A DNA stretch of 64,000 nt from Alistipes dispar (GCF_006542685.1 NZ_AP019736.1:1770001-1834000); one strand, 5' to 3'; numbered from the stretch's first letter, positions 30,576-40,005 are shown. A program made the numbers and translations. The notes: generated from the sequence alone by a model not told the origin.

Positions 30576-31244
30576 TTATTCCGCCGCTGCGCTCCCGCCG
30601 AACCGCCGATAGACGGCGTAGGCCGCCCGACCCAGCGCGGCGCCCACGAGCGACCCCCACACGAGGTCCATCGGAAAGTGCTTGCCCAGGTAGATGCGCG
30701 AGTAGCAGATCGCCGCGGTGCAGAGCACCATCAGCAGGGTGAACCACCTCCGGCGGACGGCCGGGGCGGAGAGCACGGCCAGCGCCACGATCGTCGCGGC
30801 ATGGGCCGAGACGGTTCCGTAACGGCCGCTCACGGCCTCGGGCGGCACGTGCACGGCCCAGTCGCCGGCATAGCCTGCGGCGGCGAGGGCGTCGGGCGTC
30901 ATCCGGCGCAGCGCGTGGAGCGAGTCGGGGGTGATCGCCAGCCCTTCGAGCGAGGGGGTGAACATGGGGCGCGGACGCGGCTCGAAGCCGGGGAGCAGGC
31001 CGCCCAGCAGCCCGTTGTGCTTGAAGATGCCCGAGACCATGTCCGAGAGCGCCAGCGCGGCGATCATCGCCGCGGTGAAGACCGCCAGGCCGCGCCAGCC
31101 CGTGCGTCGCCAGACGAGCCAGAGGATCAGGGCGTAGAGCGGCAGCCACATGGTCGTTCCGGAGAGTGCGAGCATGATGCGGTCCAGTTGCGGCCCTCCG
31201 TCGAAATTCAGGGCGAGGAACAGGTCGTGGTCGAAGGTGTACAT
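30576..31244 (-). CDS. PAP2-superfamily membrane phosphatase
   Basis: The 222-residue integral membrane protein carries the PAP2 phosphatase signatures SAH (146-148) and SRIYLGKHFPMD (182-193, with His189 and Asp193). The first motif is stretched: Lys75 is followed by RP at 90-91, longer than the usual KxxxxxxRP spacing. A hydrophilic loop at about 84-142 probably faces the periplasm. Family members dephosphorylate undecaprenyl pyrophosphate or lipids. It is 6 bases downstream of an MBOAT acyltransferase, so a role in an envelope acyl- or glycolipid pathway is plausible. Confidence 0.85.
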   Translation of the reverse strand: MYTFDHDLFLALNFDGGPQLDRIMLALSGTTMWLPLYALILWLVWRRTGWRGLAVFTAAMIAALALSDMVSGIFKHNGLLGGLLPGFEPRPRPMFTPSLEGLAITPDSLHALRRMTPDALAAAGYAGDWAVHVPPEAVSGRYGTVSAHAATIVALAVLSAPAVRRRWFTLLMVLCTAAICYSRIYLGKHFPMDLVWGSLVGAALGRAAYAVYRRFGGSAAAE

Positions 31245-31250
31245 GTCTTT

Positions 31251-32756
31251 TCAGAATTGGAAATAGATGAACGGCTGGATGTCGCTCGACTTGATCTGCA
31301 TGACGAACCAGATCATCGCCGCGGCCATCAACACTTGCAGCACCAGCGGCGCGCAGGTCACGATCCGCTGCGCCGCTGCGTCCGCGCGGCCCGGCAGCAT
31401 GTGCAGCAGGTAGCCGGCGGCGACGAGGGCGAAGACGCCCGCGTAGCCCGTCAGCACCTGCGGGATCATCGGGGCGTTGAAGTTGTGGACGATCTGGTGC
31501 AGCATCAGCTCCACGGTCTGCATCGATTCGGCGCGGAACAGGAGCCAACCGAAGCATACGAGGTTGAACGTGAGAAAGATGCCTGCCGCGCGGCTCCACC
31601 GGTTCATCTGCGCGCCGGTGGGTTTCGCTCCGGGAACGGCGGCCAGCCAGAGTTTGTGGAGTGCGAGCGCCGCGCCGTGCAGCCCGCCCCAGAGGATGAA
31701 GCGCACCGCCGCGCCGTGCCACAGGCCGCCCAGCAGCATCGTCAGGAGCAGGTTCAGGTAGGTGCGCAGCCGACCCTTGCGGTTGCCGCCGAGCGAGATG
31801 TACAGGTAGTCGCGCAGCCACGTCGAGAGCGAGATGTGCCACCGTCGCCAGAATTCGGTGATCGTGGCCGATTTGTAGGGGGCGTCGAAGTTCTTCGGAA
31901 AGCGGAAGCCCATGAACAGCGCGATGCCGATGGCCATGTCCGAGTAGCCCGAGAAGTCGCAGTAGATCTGCAGCGCGTAGCCGTAGATGCCCATGAGGCA
32001 TTCGAAGCCGGAGTAGAGCAGCGGTTCGTCGAAGATGCGGTCCACGAAGTTGAGCGAGATGTAGTCCGAGACGATCGCCTTCTTGAACAGCCCCGTGAGG
32101 ATCAGGAAGACGCCCGTGCCGAACATGGCGCGTGTGACGACGACGGGATTCTGGCGGATCTGCGGGATGAAGTCGCGGGCGCGGACGATCGGGCCGGCCA
32201 CCAGTTGCGGGAAGAACGAGAGGTAGAACAGGTAGTCGAGCCAGTTGGACAGGGGCTTGAGCTGGCCGCGGTAAACGTCTATGGTGTAGCTCATCGACTG
32301 GAAGACGAAGAACGAGATGCCCACCGGCAGGAAGATGTTCTGGAACTGCAGGAATCCCTGCCCGAAGAGCTGGTTCGCGATGTCGATGAGAAAGTTCGTG
32401 TACTTGAAGTAGCCGAGCATCGAGAGGTTCACCAGGACGCTCAGCGCCACGAGCCCCCGCCGTGCGCCGCGCCGCGTCGTGCGGGCCATCGCCCGTGCGA
32501 TGGCGAAGTCGCTCGCCGCGGCGAAGACGAGCAGCAGGAAGTAGATGCCGCTCGACTTGTAGTAGAAGTAGAGCGAGAAGAGGATGACATAGACGATGCG
32601 GGCCATCGGCGCCCGGCGGAATGCGCCGTAGAGGAGCATGAAGCCGGCGAAGAGGAAGAGGAACAGTCCGCTGCTGAATATCAGCGGCGACGAGGCGTCG
32701 TAGGCGAGTAGCGCCAGCAGTTTTTCCGGAAGAGCGTCCGCCGAAGGTAGGATCAT
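31251..32756 (-). CDS. MBOAT-family membrane O-acyltransferase (AlgI/DltB-like)
   Basis: This 501-residue polytopic protein has the MBOAT hallmarks: YCDFSGYSDMAIG (265-277), WRRWHIS with His307, and GGLWHG with the catalytic-type His347. AlgI/DltB/PatA relatives move acyl groups across the membrane onto exported polymers. Its start overlaps the stop of the SGNH gene by four bases (ATGA), a pairing typical of O-acetylation machines. The acceptor polymer cannot be named from sequence. Confidence 0.92.
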   Translation of the reverse strand: MILPSADALPEKLLALLAYDASSPLIFSSGLFLFLFAGFMLLYGAFRRAPMARIVYVILFSLYFYYKSSGIYFLLLVFAAASDFAIARAMARTTRRGARRGLVALSVLVNLSMLGYFKYTNFLIDIANQLFGQGFLQFQNIFLPVGISFFVFQSMSYTIDVYRGQLKPLSNWLDYLFYLSFFPQLVAGPIVRARDFIPQIRQNPVVVTRAMFGTGVFLILTGLFKKAIVSDYISLNFVDRIFDEPLLYSGFECLMGIYGYALQIYCDFSGYSDMAIGIALFMGFRFPKNFDAPYKSATITEFWRRWHISLSTWLRDYLYISLGGNRKGRLRTYLNLLLTMLLGGLWHGAAVRFILWGGLHGAALALHKLWLAAVPGAKPTGAQMNRWSRAAGIFLTFNLVCFGWLLFRAESMQTVELMLHQIVHNFNAPMIPQVLTGYAGVFALVAAGYLLHMLPGRADAAAQRIVTCAPLVLQVLMAAAMIWFVMQIKSSDIQPFIYFQF

Positions 32757-34351
32757 CGCCGCGGGTCGTTAAAGGGTTCGGGGCCGACGCCCGGCAGCAG
32801 TTGGCGCTCGATCCGCCGCCTTTCGCGCGGCGGGAGAACGCTTTTGCGCATCTGCCGCCGCAACTCCTCGGCGGCGCGGAGCGTGGCGTGCCGGGCCGTG
32901 AAGTCGTTGAGCGCATCGACGAGCGCCCAGGCCACGCGGCTGCCGCCGGCGTAGTTGATGTGGGTGAAGTCTTTGCCGGCCCAGCCGTTCTGCACGAACC
33001 GCTCCATGCCGCCCTGCGCCCGCATGGCGTCGCACGTCGGCCAGAAGGCGACGCCCGTGTTCCGGGCCGCGCGCCGCTGGAAGTCGGTCATGTGAGGAAT
33101 GGCGTCCATCGGTTCGAAGCCCGCGTCGCCCTTCACCGAACGGTCGCTGACGCCCAGCACCAGCACGGCGGCTCCCGGGAAGCAGCGGCGGACGTAGGCC
33201 ACCATCTTCTCGATCTGCCGCGAGTAGCCGGAGTAGTCCTTCACGCCCGCCTGCATGATGTTGAGCCCGTACTGGAGAATCACCAGGTCGTAGTGCAGCA
33301 TGGCGTCGATCTGGGCATTGACCGAAGGGTCGGTCCAGAACATGGCCTGGCCGTTGTTGCTGCGCACCGAGTAGTTGTCCACGACCACACCGGCATCGCT
33401 TTCGAATACGGCGCCGTAGCCGGCGAAGCCCTCCGTGCCCGAGAGCACCTCGAACGCCAGGGCGTGCAGATGCGGGGCGCGCACGACGATCCGCCGCACG
33501 GCCTCGTCCCCGGGGATGTCGAACGTGCGGCGCAGCGTGTCGTTGAGCGTCAGGCGGACGCGGCTGTCGGAGGGCGAACGGAAAAGCACGTGCGCCGTCG
33601 TGCAGGAGTCGAGTCGCTGTCGCGCGTCGGTGCTCTCCCAGCGCGTCGAGGCGCCCGCGGCGGGCTGGCTCATCCATCCCGAGACGTAGAAGTGTCCGCG
33701 CAGCGTCTCGGGCGCCCGCTTGCGCTGCATGATATTGTAGGAGGTCCACCCCTTTGCGTCGGTCCGGACGGTGCGGCGGAAGCCGGTCAGCGGCGAGGAG
33801 GTCGGGGCGAAGCCCGTGCCGCCTCCGCCGTAGGCGAGTTGCAACTTCTCGCGCAGGTCGGCCGTGAGGATGTCCCCTTCGACGAACGAGTCGCCGAAGA
33901 AGGCGATGCGCACGGGCCGCCGGGCGTTGAGCAGCGTGTCGCAGAAGGCCCGCATTCCCCGTATGCCCGTGGTGTCGAAGTCCTCGATCGGCGTGAGCTG
34001 CGCGACGAGTCGTGCGGTGTCGGGCGCGGCGGTGCGGCGGCGTGCGGCGCTGTCGCGGCGGAGATCCCACGTGAAGGTGGTTTGCACGGCGCGCGGCGCG
34101 GTGTCGGCTTCGATGCGTTCGGCCACCCGTTCCATATCGACATGGAATTCCGCCTCGTCGAAAGGCTGCGGCTCCGGCGCGGGGGCTGCGGCGTCGTCGA
34201 ACGTGACGAGGTCCGAGAGGATGTTGGCCCGGCGGAGCTTGACGCCGCCGAGGCTCTGCGGGGGGATGAAACTGACGGCCACGAGCACTGCGATCAGCGC
34301 CGCGGCCGCAATCCATCCCTTGTGCGTGTAGTCTTTTTCGGGGGTGTTCAT
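32753..34351 (-). CDS. Membrane-anchored SGNH/GDSL hydrolase, partner of the MBOAT protein
   Basis: The protein has 532 residues. One N-terminal transmembrane helix (13-30) anchors a periplasmic SGNH domain with FFGDSFVEGD (Ser155) and, near the end, the DFTHIN block with Asp461 and His464. This resembles AlgJ/AlgX- or PatB-type acetyl-transferring partners of MBOAT proteins. The long middle part (about 170-340) has a beta-rich look and may be a carbohydrate-binding insert. It is translationally coupled to the MBOAT gene. Confidence 0.85.
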   Translation of the reverse strand: MNTPEKDYTHKGWIAAAALIAVLVAVSFIPPQSLGGVKLRRANILSDLVTFDDAAAPAPEPQPFDEAEFHVDMERVAERIEADTAPRAVQTTFTWDLRRDSAARRRTAAPDTARLVAQLTPIEDFDTTGIRGMRAFCDTLLNARRPVRIAFFGDSFVEGDILTADLREKLQLAYGGGGTGFAPTSSPLTGFRRTVRTDAKGWTSYNIMQRKRAPETLRGHFYVSGWMSQPAAGASTRWESTDARQRLDSCTTAHVLFRSPSDSRVRLTLNDTLRRTFDIPGDEAVRRIVVRAPHLHALAFEVLSGTEGFAGYGAVFESDAGVVVDNYSVRSNNGQAMFWTDPSVNAQIDAMLHYDLVILQYGLNIMQAGVKDYSGYSRQIEKMVAYVRRCFPGAAVLVLGVSDRSVKGDAGFEPMDAIPHMTDFQRRAARNTGVAFWPTCDAMRAQGGMERFVQNGWAGKDFTHINYAGGSRVAWALVDALNDFTARHATLRAAEELRRQMRKSVLPPRERRRIERQLLPGVGPEPFNDPRR

Positions 34352-34361
34352 CCGGGACCGT

Positions 34362-35126
34362 TCAGTCGCGTCGTCCGCCGAGGATCAGCAGCACGTAGTA
34401 GAGAACCGAGGCGATGGCGCTCAGCGCCGCCACGAGGTAGGTGCGGGCCGCCCACGAAAGGGCCTCCCGGGCCTGTGCCAACTGCGCTCCCTCCATCGTG
34501 CGGCTCGTCTGCAACCACTCCAGCGCACGGGCCGAGGCGTTGTATTCGACGGGCAGGGTGATGAGCGAGAAGAGCGCCGACATGGCGATCATGCCCACGC
34601 CGATCCAGCACAGCAGCTCGTTCTGCGTCGTGGCCAGGATCACCAGCCCCAGCAGGATGACCCACATGGCCGACGACGAGGCGAACTGCACCACGGGAAC
34701 CAACTGCGAGCGGAGCGCCAGCGGGGCGTAGCCGCGGGCGTGCTGCACGGCGTGGCCGCATTCGTGGGCCGCGACCGCGGCGGCGGCCACGCTCGACGAG
34801 GAATAGACCGAGTCGCTCAGATTGACGGTCATCGTCTGCGGGTTGAAGTGGTCGGTGAGGTGGCCGCCCACGTGCGTGACCTTCACGTTGTGGATGTTGT
34901 TGTCGCGGAGCATCTTCTCGGCGACTTCGGCGCCCGTGAGCCCGCCCGGGAACTGCACCTTCGAGTACTTTTTGAACACCGACTGCAGGCGCGCCTGCAC
35001 GATGTAGCCCACGATGCCGATGGCGATGATCAGGAAAAACATGCCGGTCGAGGCGGCCGAATAACGGCTGGCCGCCGGCTCTGCGTAGTAGCCTGCCTGG
35101 AGCAGGACGATGAGGGGTTGTAACAT
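34362..35126 (-). CDS. Membrane zinc metallopeptidase, YugP family
   Basis: The 254-residue protein has the zinc-protease motif HECGH (121-125) between hydrophobic helices (27-43, 147-170, 172-192 and near the C terminus). This is the arrangement of the YugP / Zn_peptidase_2 family, whose substrates are largely unknown. It lies 10 bases upstream of the SGNH gene on the same strand and may head that envelope operon. Confidence 0.9.
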   Translation of the reverse strand: MLQPLIVLLQAGYYAEPAASRYSAASTGMFFLIIAIGIVGYIVQARLQSVFKKYSKVQFPGGLTGAEVAEKMLRDNNIHNVKVTHVGGHLTDHFNPQTMTVNLSDSVYSSSSVAAAAVAAHECGHAVQHARGYAPLALRSQLVPVVQFASSSAMWVILLGLVILATTQNELLCWIGVGMIAMSALFSLITLPVEYNASARALEWLQTSRTMEGAQLAQAREALSWAARTYLVAALSAIASVLYYVLLILGGRRD

Positions 35127-35272
35127 GGTCGTAAAAATTTTTGTCTGGTTCGAGTGCCGGTGCGCACCGGCATTTTCTGCCGGGAGCCTCCGCCGCTTGC
35201 CGGGAACTTCCGCTTCGCTCCGGTACTCCGGTCGCCGTGCGGCGTTTCCGGCGGGGCGGCCGCGGGACGGGT

Positions 35273-36031
35273 TTAACGCTCCGGCGTGTGTTTCCGGTGC
35301 GTGTAGTAGGCTCCCGCCTGCTGCGCGGGCATCAGCACCATATCATTAACGTTCATATGCGCCGGTAATTGTGCGGCCCATGCGATAGCCTCCGCAATAT
35401 CCTCGCCGGTGAGGGGCTCGACCCCGTCATAGACCCGGTCGGCGGCTTCGCGGTCGCCGTGGAAGCGGACGAGCGAGAACTCCGTCTCGACCATGCCCGG
35501 GCGGATCTCGGTCACCTTCACGCCCGCTGCGAGCAGGTCGGCGCGCATCGACTGCGAAATGGCGTGCACGGCGTGCTTCGAAGCGCAGTAGACCGCGCCG
35601 TTCTCGTAAGGCTCCGTGCCGGCGATCGAGCCGATGTTGAAGATGTGGCCGCGGCCCGCGGCGACCATCTTGGGCGCGATGACGCGCGTGACGTAGAGCA
35701 GCCCCTTGACGTTGGTGTCGATCATGGCGTCCCAGTCGCGCGTGTCGCCCCGGTCGATGTGCTCCAGCCCGGCGGCCAGTCCTGCGTTGTTCACCAGCAG
35801 ATCGACCCGCTCGAGCGGTTCCAGCGCCCGGCGCACCTCCTCCTCCGAGCGGACGTCGAATGCGAGCGTCGTGCAGCGGCCGCCCGCGGCGGCGATCTCC
35901 CGGGCGAGTTGCGCGAGGCGTTCGGCGCGGCGGCCCGTCGCCGTGATGTCGTATCCCTCCCGGGCCAGCCGGAGCGCCGTGGCGCGTCCGATTCCCGAGG
36001 TGGCTCCCGTGATGAGTGCCTGTTTATTCAT
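35273..36031 (-). CDS. Short-chain dehydrogenase/reductase (YdfG-like)
   Basis: This 252-residue classical SDR has the cofactor motif TGATSGIG (8-15), NNAG (81-84) and the catalytic Ser135, Tyr148 and Lys152 (YCASK). An Arg-Arg pair (34-35) after strand 2 suggests NADP preference. The closest familiar relatives are YdfG-type 3-hydroxy acid dehydrogenases; the true substrate is unknown. It is transcribed from a promoter at 36061-36068 and is followed by 146 non-coding bases. Confidence 0.9.
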   Translation of the reverse strand: MNKQALITGATSGIGRATALRLAREGYDITATGRRAERLAQLAREIAAAGGRCTTLAFDVRSEEEVRRALEPLERVDLLVNNAGLAAGLEHIDRGDTRDWDAMIDTNVKGLLYVTRVIAPKMVAAGRGHIFNIGSIAGTEPYENGAVYCASKHAVHAISQSMRADLLAAGVKVTEIRPGMVETEFSLVRFHGDREAADRVYDGVEPLTGEDIAEAIAWAAQLPAHMNVNDMVLMPAQQAGAYYTHRKHTPER

Positions 36032-36060
36032 GACGATTCACAAAAAACGGTTCTTTCGGG

Positions 36061-36068
36061 CAAAAATA
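36061..36068 (-). promoter_or_regulatory. Predicted -7 element of the SDR gene
   Basis: Minus-strand TATTTTTG fits TAnnTTTG, 30 bases before the SDR start. A weaker plus-strand TTACTTTG (36081-36088) lies back to back and may serve the permease gene at 36118. Confidence 0.5.
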
Positions 36069-36117
36069 CGAAATTATGTGTTACTTTGCATAAATTTTCG
36101 GACAAAATACCGCTGTC

Positions 36118-37362
36118 GTGAACCTGTCGTTTTTCATTGCCCGCCGCATGGCCCGTCCCTCGCCGGAGAACCGGCCCGGCGTGATGGAGCGCATCGCCGT
36201 GGTGTCGGTGGCGTTGGGCGTGGCCGTGATGATTCTCGCGCTGGCCGTCATCCTGGGTTTCAAGCGCGAGGTGGCGGCCAAGATGACGGGATTCGCGGGC
36301 CATGTCGCCGTGACCGACGTGCGGGGCGTGGGGACGCTCGACGCCGAACCCGTCGTGCGGAGCGCGCATGTCGAGGAGCTGATCCGCACGACGGAGGGCT
36401 TCCGCGCGATGGCCCCCTACGCTCTTCGGGGCGGCATCGTCCGCACGGCCGACGCCGTGGAGGGCATCGTGCTCAAAGGCGTGGACGGGAGTTTCGACTG
36501 GCGCTTCTTCCGGGAGTGGCTCACGGAGGGCGAACTGCCCCGCGTGGGGGATTCGGTCCGCACGAAGGACGCGCTGCTGTCGCGGACGCTGGCCGACCGG
36601 TTGCGGCTGGGCGTGGGCGACCGTGTCGAGATGCTCTTCGTCGAGCCGGGCGAGCTGCCGCGCCGCGACCGGTTCAAGGTCTCGGGCATCTATGCTTCGG
36701 GGCTGGAGGACATGGACGGGGCGGTGGTGCTGACCGATCTGCGCAACGTGCAGCGGCTGGCCGAATGGACGCCGGAGAAGGTCTCGGGCTACGAGATTCT
36801 GCTCGACGACCTCGCCGGGGCGGACGCCTTCGCCGCGCGGCTGAGCGACGCGCTGCTCTACGACGAGTCGGACGATACGCGCAATCTGGTGGCCACGAGC
36901 GTCATGGAGCGCTATCCGAACATCTTCGACTGGCTCCGGGCGCACGACGTGAACGGGGCGGTGATCGTCGTCATCATGCTCGTCGTGGCCTTTTTCAACA
37001 TGGCCTCGGCGCTGATGATCCTCGTGCTCGAACGCACGCGGATGATCGGGCTGCTCAAGGCGTTCGGAATGCCCGACGGGCAGTTGCGGCGCATCTTCCT
37101 GTGGCGGGCCGCCTTCATCACGCTGCGCGGGCTGGCGTGGGGAAACGCTGCGGGCGTCGGGCTGTGCCTGTTGCAGCGGGCGACGCATCTGGTGAAGCTC
37201 GACGCCGAGGGATACCTGCTCTCCGAGGTGCCCGTGGCGTTGGGGTGGGGCTGGTGGCTGCTGCTCAACGCGGGATTCGTCGCGGCGATCGTCGCGCTGC
37301 TCGTCGTGCCGGCCTGCGTGGTCTCCACCGTCAAGCCCGAAGAGACGATAAGATACGAATGA
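36118..37362 (+). CDS. FtsX-type ABC transporter permease (LolC/LolE-like)
   Basis: The protein has 414 residues and uses a GTG start. One N-terminal transmembrane helix (about 25-47), a large periplasmic domain of about 230 residues, then three C-terminal helices is the MacB/FtsX/LolCE layout. The ASALMILVLERTRMIGLLKAFGM coupling segment (cut here for length) is the family signature before helix 3. It resembles the permease of lipoprotein-releasing systems. No ATPase gene is adjacent; the partner must be elsewhere. menG follows 7 bases later. Confidence 0.85.
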   Translation: MNLSFFIARRMARPSPENRPGVMERIAVVSVALGVAVMILALAVILGFKREVAAKMTGFAGHVAVTDVRGVGTLDAEPVVRSAHVEELIRTTEGFRAMAPYALRGGIVRTADAVEGIVLKGVDGSFDWRFFREWLTEGELPRVGDSVRTKDALLSRTLADRLRLGVGDRVEMLFVEPGELPRRDRFKVSGIYASGLEDMDGAVVLTDLRNVQRLAEWTPEKVSGYEILLDDLAGADAFAARLSDALLYDESDDTRNLVATSVMERYPNIFDWLRAHDVNGAVIVVIMLVVAFFNMASALMILVLERTRMIGLLKAFGMPDGQLRRIFLWRAAFITLRGLAWGNAAGVGLCLLQRATHLVKLDAEGYLLSEVPVALGWGWWLLLNAGFVAAIVALLVVPACVVSTVKPEETIRYE

Positions 37363-37369
37363 GAAAGAG

Positions 37370-38086
37370 ATGAAACCGTACGATACCGATCAGACCAAGA
37401 AGGAGGAGGTCCGCGAGATGTTCGACCGCATCGCACCGCGTTACGACCTTCTGAACCACACGCTTTCGATGAACGTGGACCGCCTGTGGCGCCGCCGTGT
37501 GGTGCGCGAGGTGCGGCGGGCCGCGCCGCGGCGGATTCTGGACGTGGCCACCGGCACGGGTGACCTGGCCATCGAGATGGCGCGCCGCATCGCCGGAGTG
37601 CAGGTGCTCGGGGTGGACCTCTCGGAGGAGATGCTCGCCGTGGCGCGCCGCAAGGTCGAACAGCGGGGGCTGGACGGACGGATCGTTCTCGACTGCGGGG
37701 ATGCCGAACGCCTCGCGGCGGCCGACGGCTCGGTGGATGTGGCGACCGTGGCGTTCGGGGTCCGGAACTTCGGCGACCTCGAGGCGGGGCTCCGGGAGAT
37801 GGCCCGGGTCGTGAGGCCCGGGGGGCGCGTCGTGATTCTGGAGTTCTCGCGTCCCCGGAACCGGCTGTTCCGGACGTTGTACGAATTTTACTCCTACCGG
37901 ATTCTGCCGCGTATCGGCGGGGCGGTGTCGCACGACCGGCGGGCGTACGAGTATCTTCCGGCTTCGGTCGGGGAGTTTCCCCCGCCGGAGGAGTTCCTCG
38001 GGATGATGGCCCGGGCCGGATTCCGCGACTGCCGGGCCCGGAGCCAGAGTTTCGGCATCGCGCAAATCTATGTCGGGGAGCGATGA
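37370..38086 (+). CDS. menG: Demethylmenaquinone methyltransferase (UbiE/MenG)
   Basis: The 238-residue SAM-dependent enzyme performs the last step of menaquinone synthesis. Motif I is LDVATGTGDLA (57-67); the family motifs RIAPRYDLLNHTLS and YEFYSYRILPRIGG are present. With menA at 250-1155, the window encodes the prenylation and methylation steps. Its stop overlaps the next start as ATGA. Confidence 0.95.
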   Translation: MKPYDTDQTKKEEVREMFDRIAPRYDLLNHTLSMNVDRLWRRRVVREVRRAAPRRILDVATGTGDLAIEMARRIAGVQVLGVDLSEEMLAVARRKVEQRGLDGRIVLDCGDAERLAAADGSVDVATVAFGVRNFGDLEAGLREMARVVRPGGRVVILEFSRPRNRLFRTLYEFYSYRILPRIGGAVSHDRRAYEYLPASVGEFPPPEEFLGMMARAGFRDCRARSQSFGIAQIYVGER

Positions 38087-38616
38087 CGGCGCGGTGCGGA
38101 GGTGTCGGACGGACGCTGCGCCGTGCTGCGGCGAGGCTGCTGCTCGTGTCGCTGGCGGCGCTGGCTGCCGCCGCGTGCGGCAGGACGGAGCCGGAGGCCG
38201 TGCGCGTCGAGGCCGTCGAACGTTTCGAACGGCTGGGGTCGGCCGGGGCCGATGCGGTGCTGCGCGTGCATAACGGGACGGGGCATACCCTGAAGATCCG
38301 GCGCGTGCGTCTGGACGTCTTCTATGCCGGGAAGCGCGTGGGGACGCTCCGTCTGCACGAGCCGGTCCGCATTCCGCGCCGGGCGACGACCCTCGTCGGA
38401 ACCCGCTGGCGGCTGGAGACGTCGGATCCGATGGCCTTCTACGTCGTCGAGCGGCGCCTCGGCGAGGGTGATCTCTCGCGGATCGGGCTGTCGTACGAGC
38501 TCCGGGCGCGCAGCGGCGTGGTTCCCGTGAAAATTTCCGGCGATATGATGCCGTTGTCGGAATTTTTGAATACCTTTGGACTGTCGGAAGACGACATTAA
38601 AGAGTACCTGAAATGA
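38083..38616 (+). CDS. LEA14-like (water-stress/hypersensitive-response domain) lipoprotein
   Basis: The protein has 177 residues. An Arg-rich start precedes a hydrophobic segment ending in LAAAAC, a likely lipobox with Cys32. Residues 40-150 form a beta-sandwich pattern (VRVEAVERFERLG, ADAVLRVHNGTG, then RRVRLDVFYAGKRVG) like the LEA type 2 domain found in Bacteroidetes lipoproteins. It overlaps menG and the following gene by four bases each, so it belongs to a tight operon. Function is not known. Confidence 0.7.
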   Translation: MTARCGGVGRTLRRAAARLLLVSLAALAAAACGRTEPEAVRVEAVERFERLGSAGADAVLRVHNGTGHTLKIRRVRLDVFYAGKRVGTLRLHEPVRIPRRATTLVGTRWRLETSDPMAFYVVERRLGEGDLSRIGLSYELRARSGVVPVKISGDMMPLSEFLNTFGLSEDDIKEYLK

Positions 38617-39086
38617 TGCGCAGATTGCTGTTCCTCTCCCTCGCACTGTCTTTCGCGGCCGTCTTCGGGGCGGCGGCGCAGTCGCTCGACGCCTTCAAGC
38701 GGCAGTTGGCCGAGCCCGCCGCCGCGCCGGGGTTGCTCTTCGGCCGGGCGCAGGTGATCGCCGTCGAATACGGCGATGCAGCGCGCACGGTGGCGGAAGC
38801 CTCCCGCGCCGAACGCCGCGACCGCTTCCCGGGGTATCGGGTCTGCATCTTCTCGGACAACGGCCCGGAGGCCCGCGAAGGGGCGTTCGCCGCGCGGAAA
38901 CTCTTCGAGGAGACCTTCCCGGGCGTGAAAGTCTGCATGGGCTACGACATTCCCTATTTCAAGGTGTCGGTAGGCAACTGCCTGACGACCGAGGAGGCGA
39001 TTATCCTCAAGGAGCGCGTGTCGGCGACCTTCCCCAAGGCTTTCGTCAAGAGCGAGGAGCTTTCGGCGGCCGATCTGACGGAGTAG
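38613..39086 (+). CDS. Exported SPOR-like domain protein
   Basis: This 157-residue protein has a signal peptide (1-22, ending GAAA-Q). Residues 72-150 resemble a SPOR domain: GYRVCIFSDNGPEAREGA, then FPGVKVCMGYDIPYFKVSVGN and a closing helix with FPKAFVKSEEL. SPOR domains bind denuded peptidoglycan at division sites; that role is inferred. It overlaps the LEA-like gene by ATGA. Confidence 0.78.
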   Translation: MMRRLLFLSLALSFAAVFGAAAQSLDAFKRQLAEPAAAPGLLFGRAQVIAVEYGDAARTVAEASRAERRDRFPGYRVCIFSDNGPEAREGAFAARKLFEETFPGVKVCMGYDIPYFKVSVGNCLTTEEAIILKERVSATFPKAFVKSEELSAADLTE

Positions 39087-39144
39087 CGCCGGGGAGCGCG
39101 GCCCGTGCGGTGCTGCTCCGGCGAATCAATAAAGACAACTGTCC

Positions 39145-39759
39145 ATGAAAGTACTGTTGATAAACGGAAGTCCGCGGCATGCGGGCAATACCTTCATCGC
39201 CCTGTCCGAAGTGGCCGGGGCGCTCGAAGCGGAAGGCGTACGGACGCAGATCGTCCAACTGGGGAACAAACCCGTGCGGGGATGTATCGCCTGCGGGAAG
39301 TGCGCCGACCTGGGGCGCTGCGTATTCGACGATCCGCTCTACGACGAGGTGCGCGTCGCCCTGCGCGATGCGGACGGGCTGGTCGTGGGATCGCCCGTCT
39401 ATTATGCCGGGCCGAACGGATCGCTCTGCGCGCTGCTCGACCGGGTCTTCTACTCCTGTTCGGAACTGCTGGCCTACAAACCCGCCGCAGCGGTGGTCGT
39501 TTGCCGCCGGGGCGGGGCGAGTGCGGCGTTCGACCGGCTGAACAAGTATTTCACCATCTCGAACATGCCTGTCGTCTCGTCGCAGTACTGGAACAGCGTG
39601 CACGGACGGCTGCCCGGCGAGGCGGCGCAGGATGCCGAAGGATTGCAGACGATGCGGGTGCTGGGACGCAACATGGCGCGGCTGCTCAAGGCCGGCCCGC
39701 TCGCTTCGGAGGCGCGGCCCGAAAAGGAGGAGCGCGTCTGGACGCATTTTATCCGGTAG
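39145..39759 (+). CDS. Flavodoxin-family NAD(P)H-dependent oxidoreductase
   Basis: The 204-residue FMN-binding protein begins with the phosphate-binding loop INGSPRHAGNT (6-16). A second FMN contact is VGSPVYYAGPNG. Four cysteines cluster at 47, 50, 53 and 59 (CIACGKC...C), as in the iron-sulfur flavoprotein (Isf-like) group, so an iron-sulfur or redox-disulfide role is possible. A terminator hairpin lies 100 bases downstream. Confidence 0.88.
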   Translation: MKVLLINGSPRHAGNTFIALSEVAGALEAEGVRTQIVQLGNKPVRGCIACGKCADLGRCVFDDPLYDEVRVALRDADGLVVGSPVYYAGPNGSLCALLDRVFYSCSELLAYKPAAAVVVCRRGGASAAFDRLNKYFTISNMPVVSSQYWNSVHGRLPGEAAQDAEGLQTMRVLGRNMARLLKAGPLASEARPEKEERVWTHFIR

Positions 39760-39861
39760 TCCGGTCGCCGGAACCGGAGGAACGGGATGCGGACGCCTTT
39801 TTTCGGGGCGGGGGCGGAGACGGAGGAGTCTCCGGATATTCTCTCGTCGCCCGATAATATG

Positions 39862-39910
39862 AACGGCCCTGCAACGAATATGCGATGTCGTTGCAGGGCC
39901 GTTTCCTTTT
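39862..39910 (+). terminator. Intrinsic terminator after the flavodoxin-family gene
   Basis: A 16-bp perfect stem (39862-39877 with 39888-39903) with a 10-base loop is followed by TTTCCTTTT. It also separates this operon from the convergent surface-lipoprotein operon. Confidence 0.88.
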
Positions 39911-40005
39911 GTATCCGCAGAGAGCGGTCTGGCTTTTGCGGATTATGTGTGTTTCATCGGAAAACTCTCCGATTTTTCAGTGGCCGACGATCGGTTTGCA
40001 GTCCG

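Noticed and set aside
30438..32711. Plus-strand frame of 757 codons opposite the PAP2 and MBOAT genes
   Set aside because: Antisense shadow; His/Arg/Gln-rich with no membrane segments or motifs.
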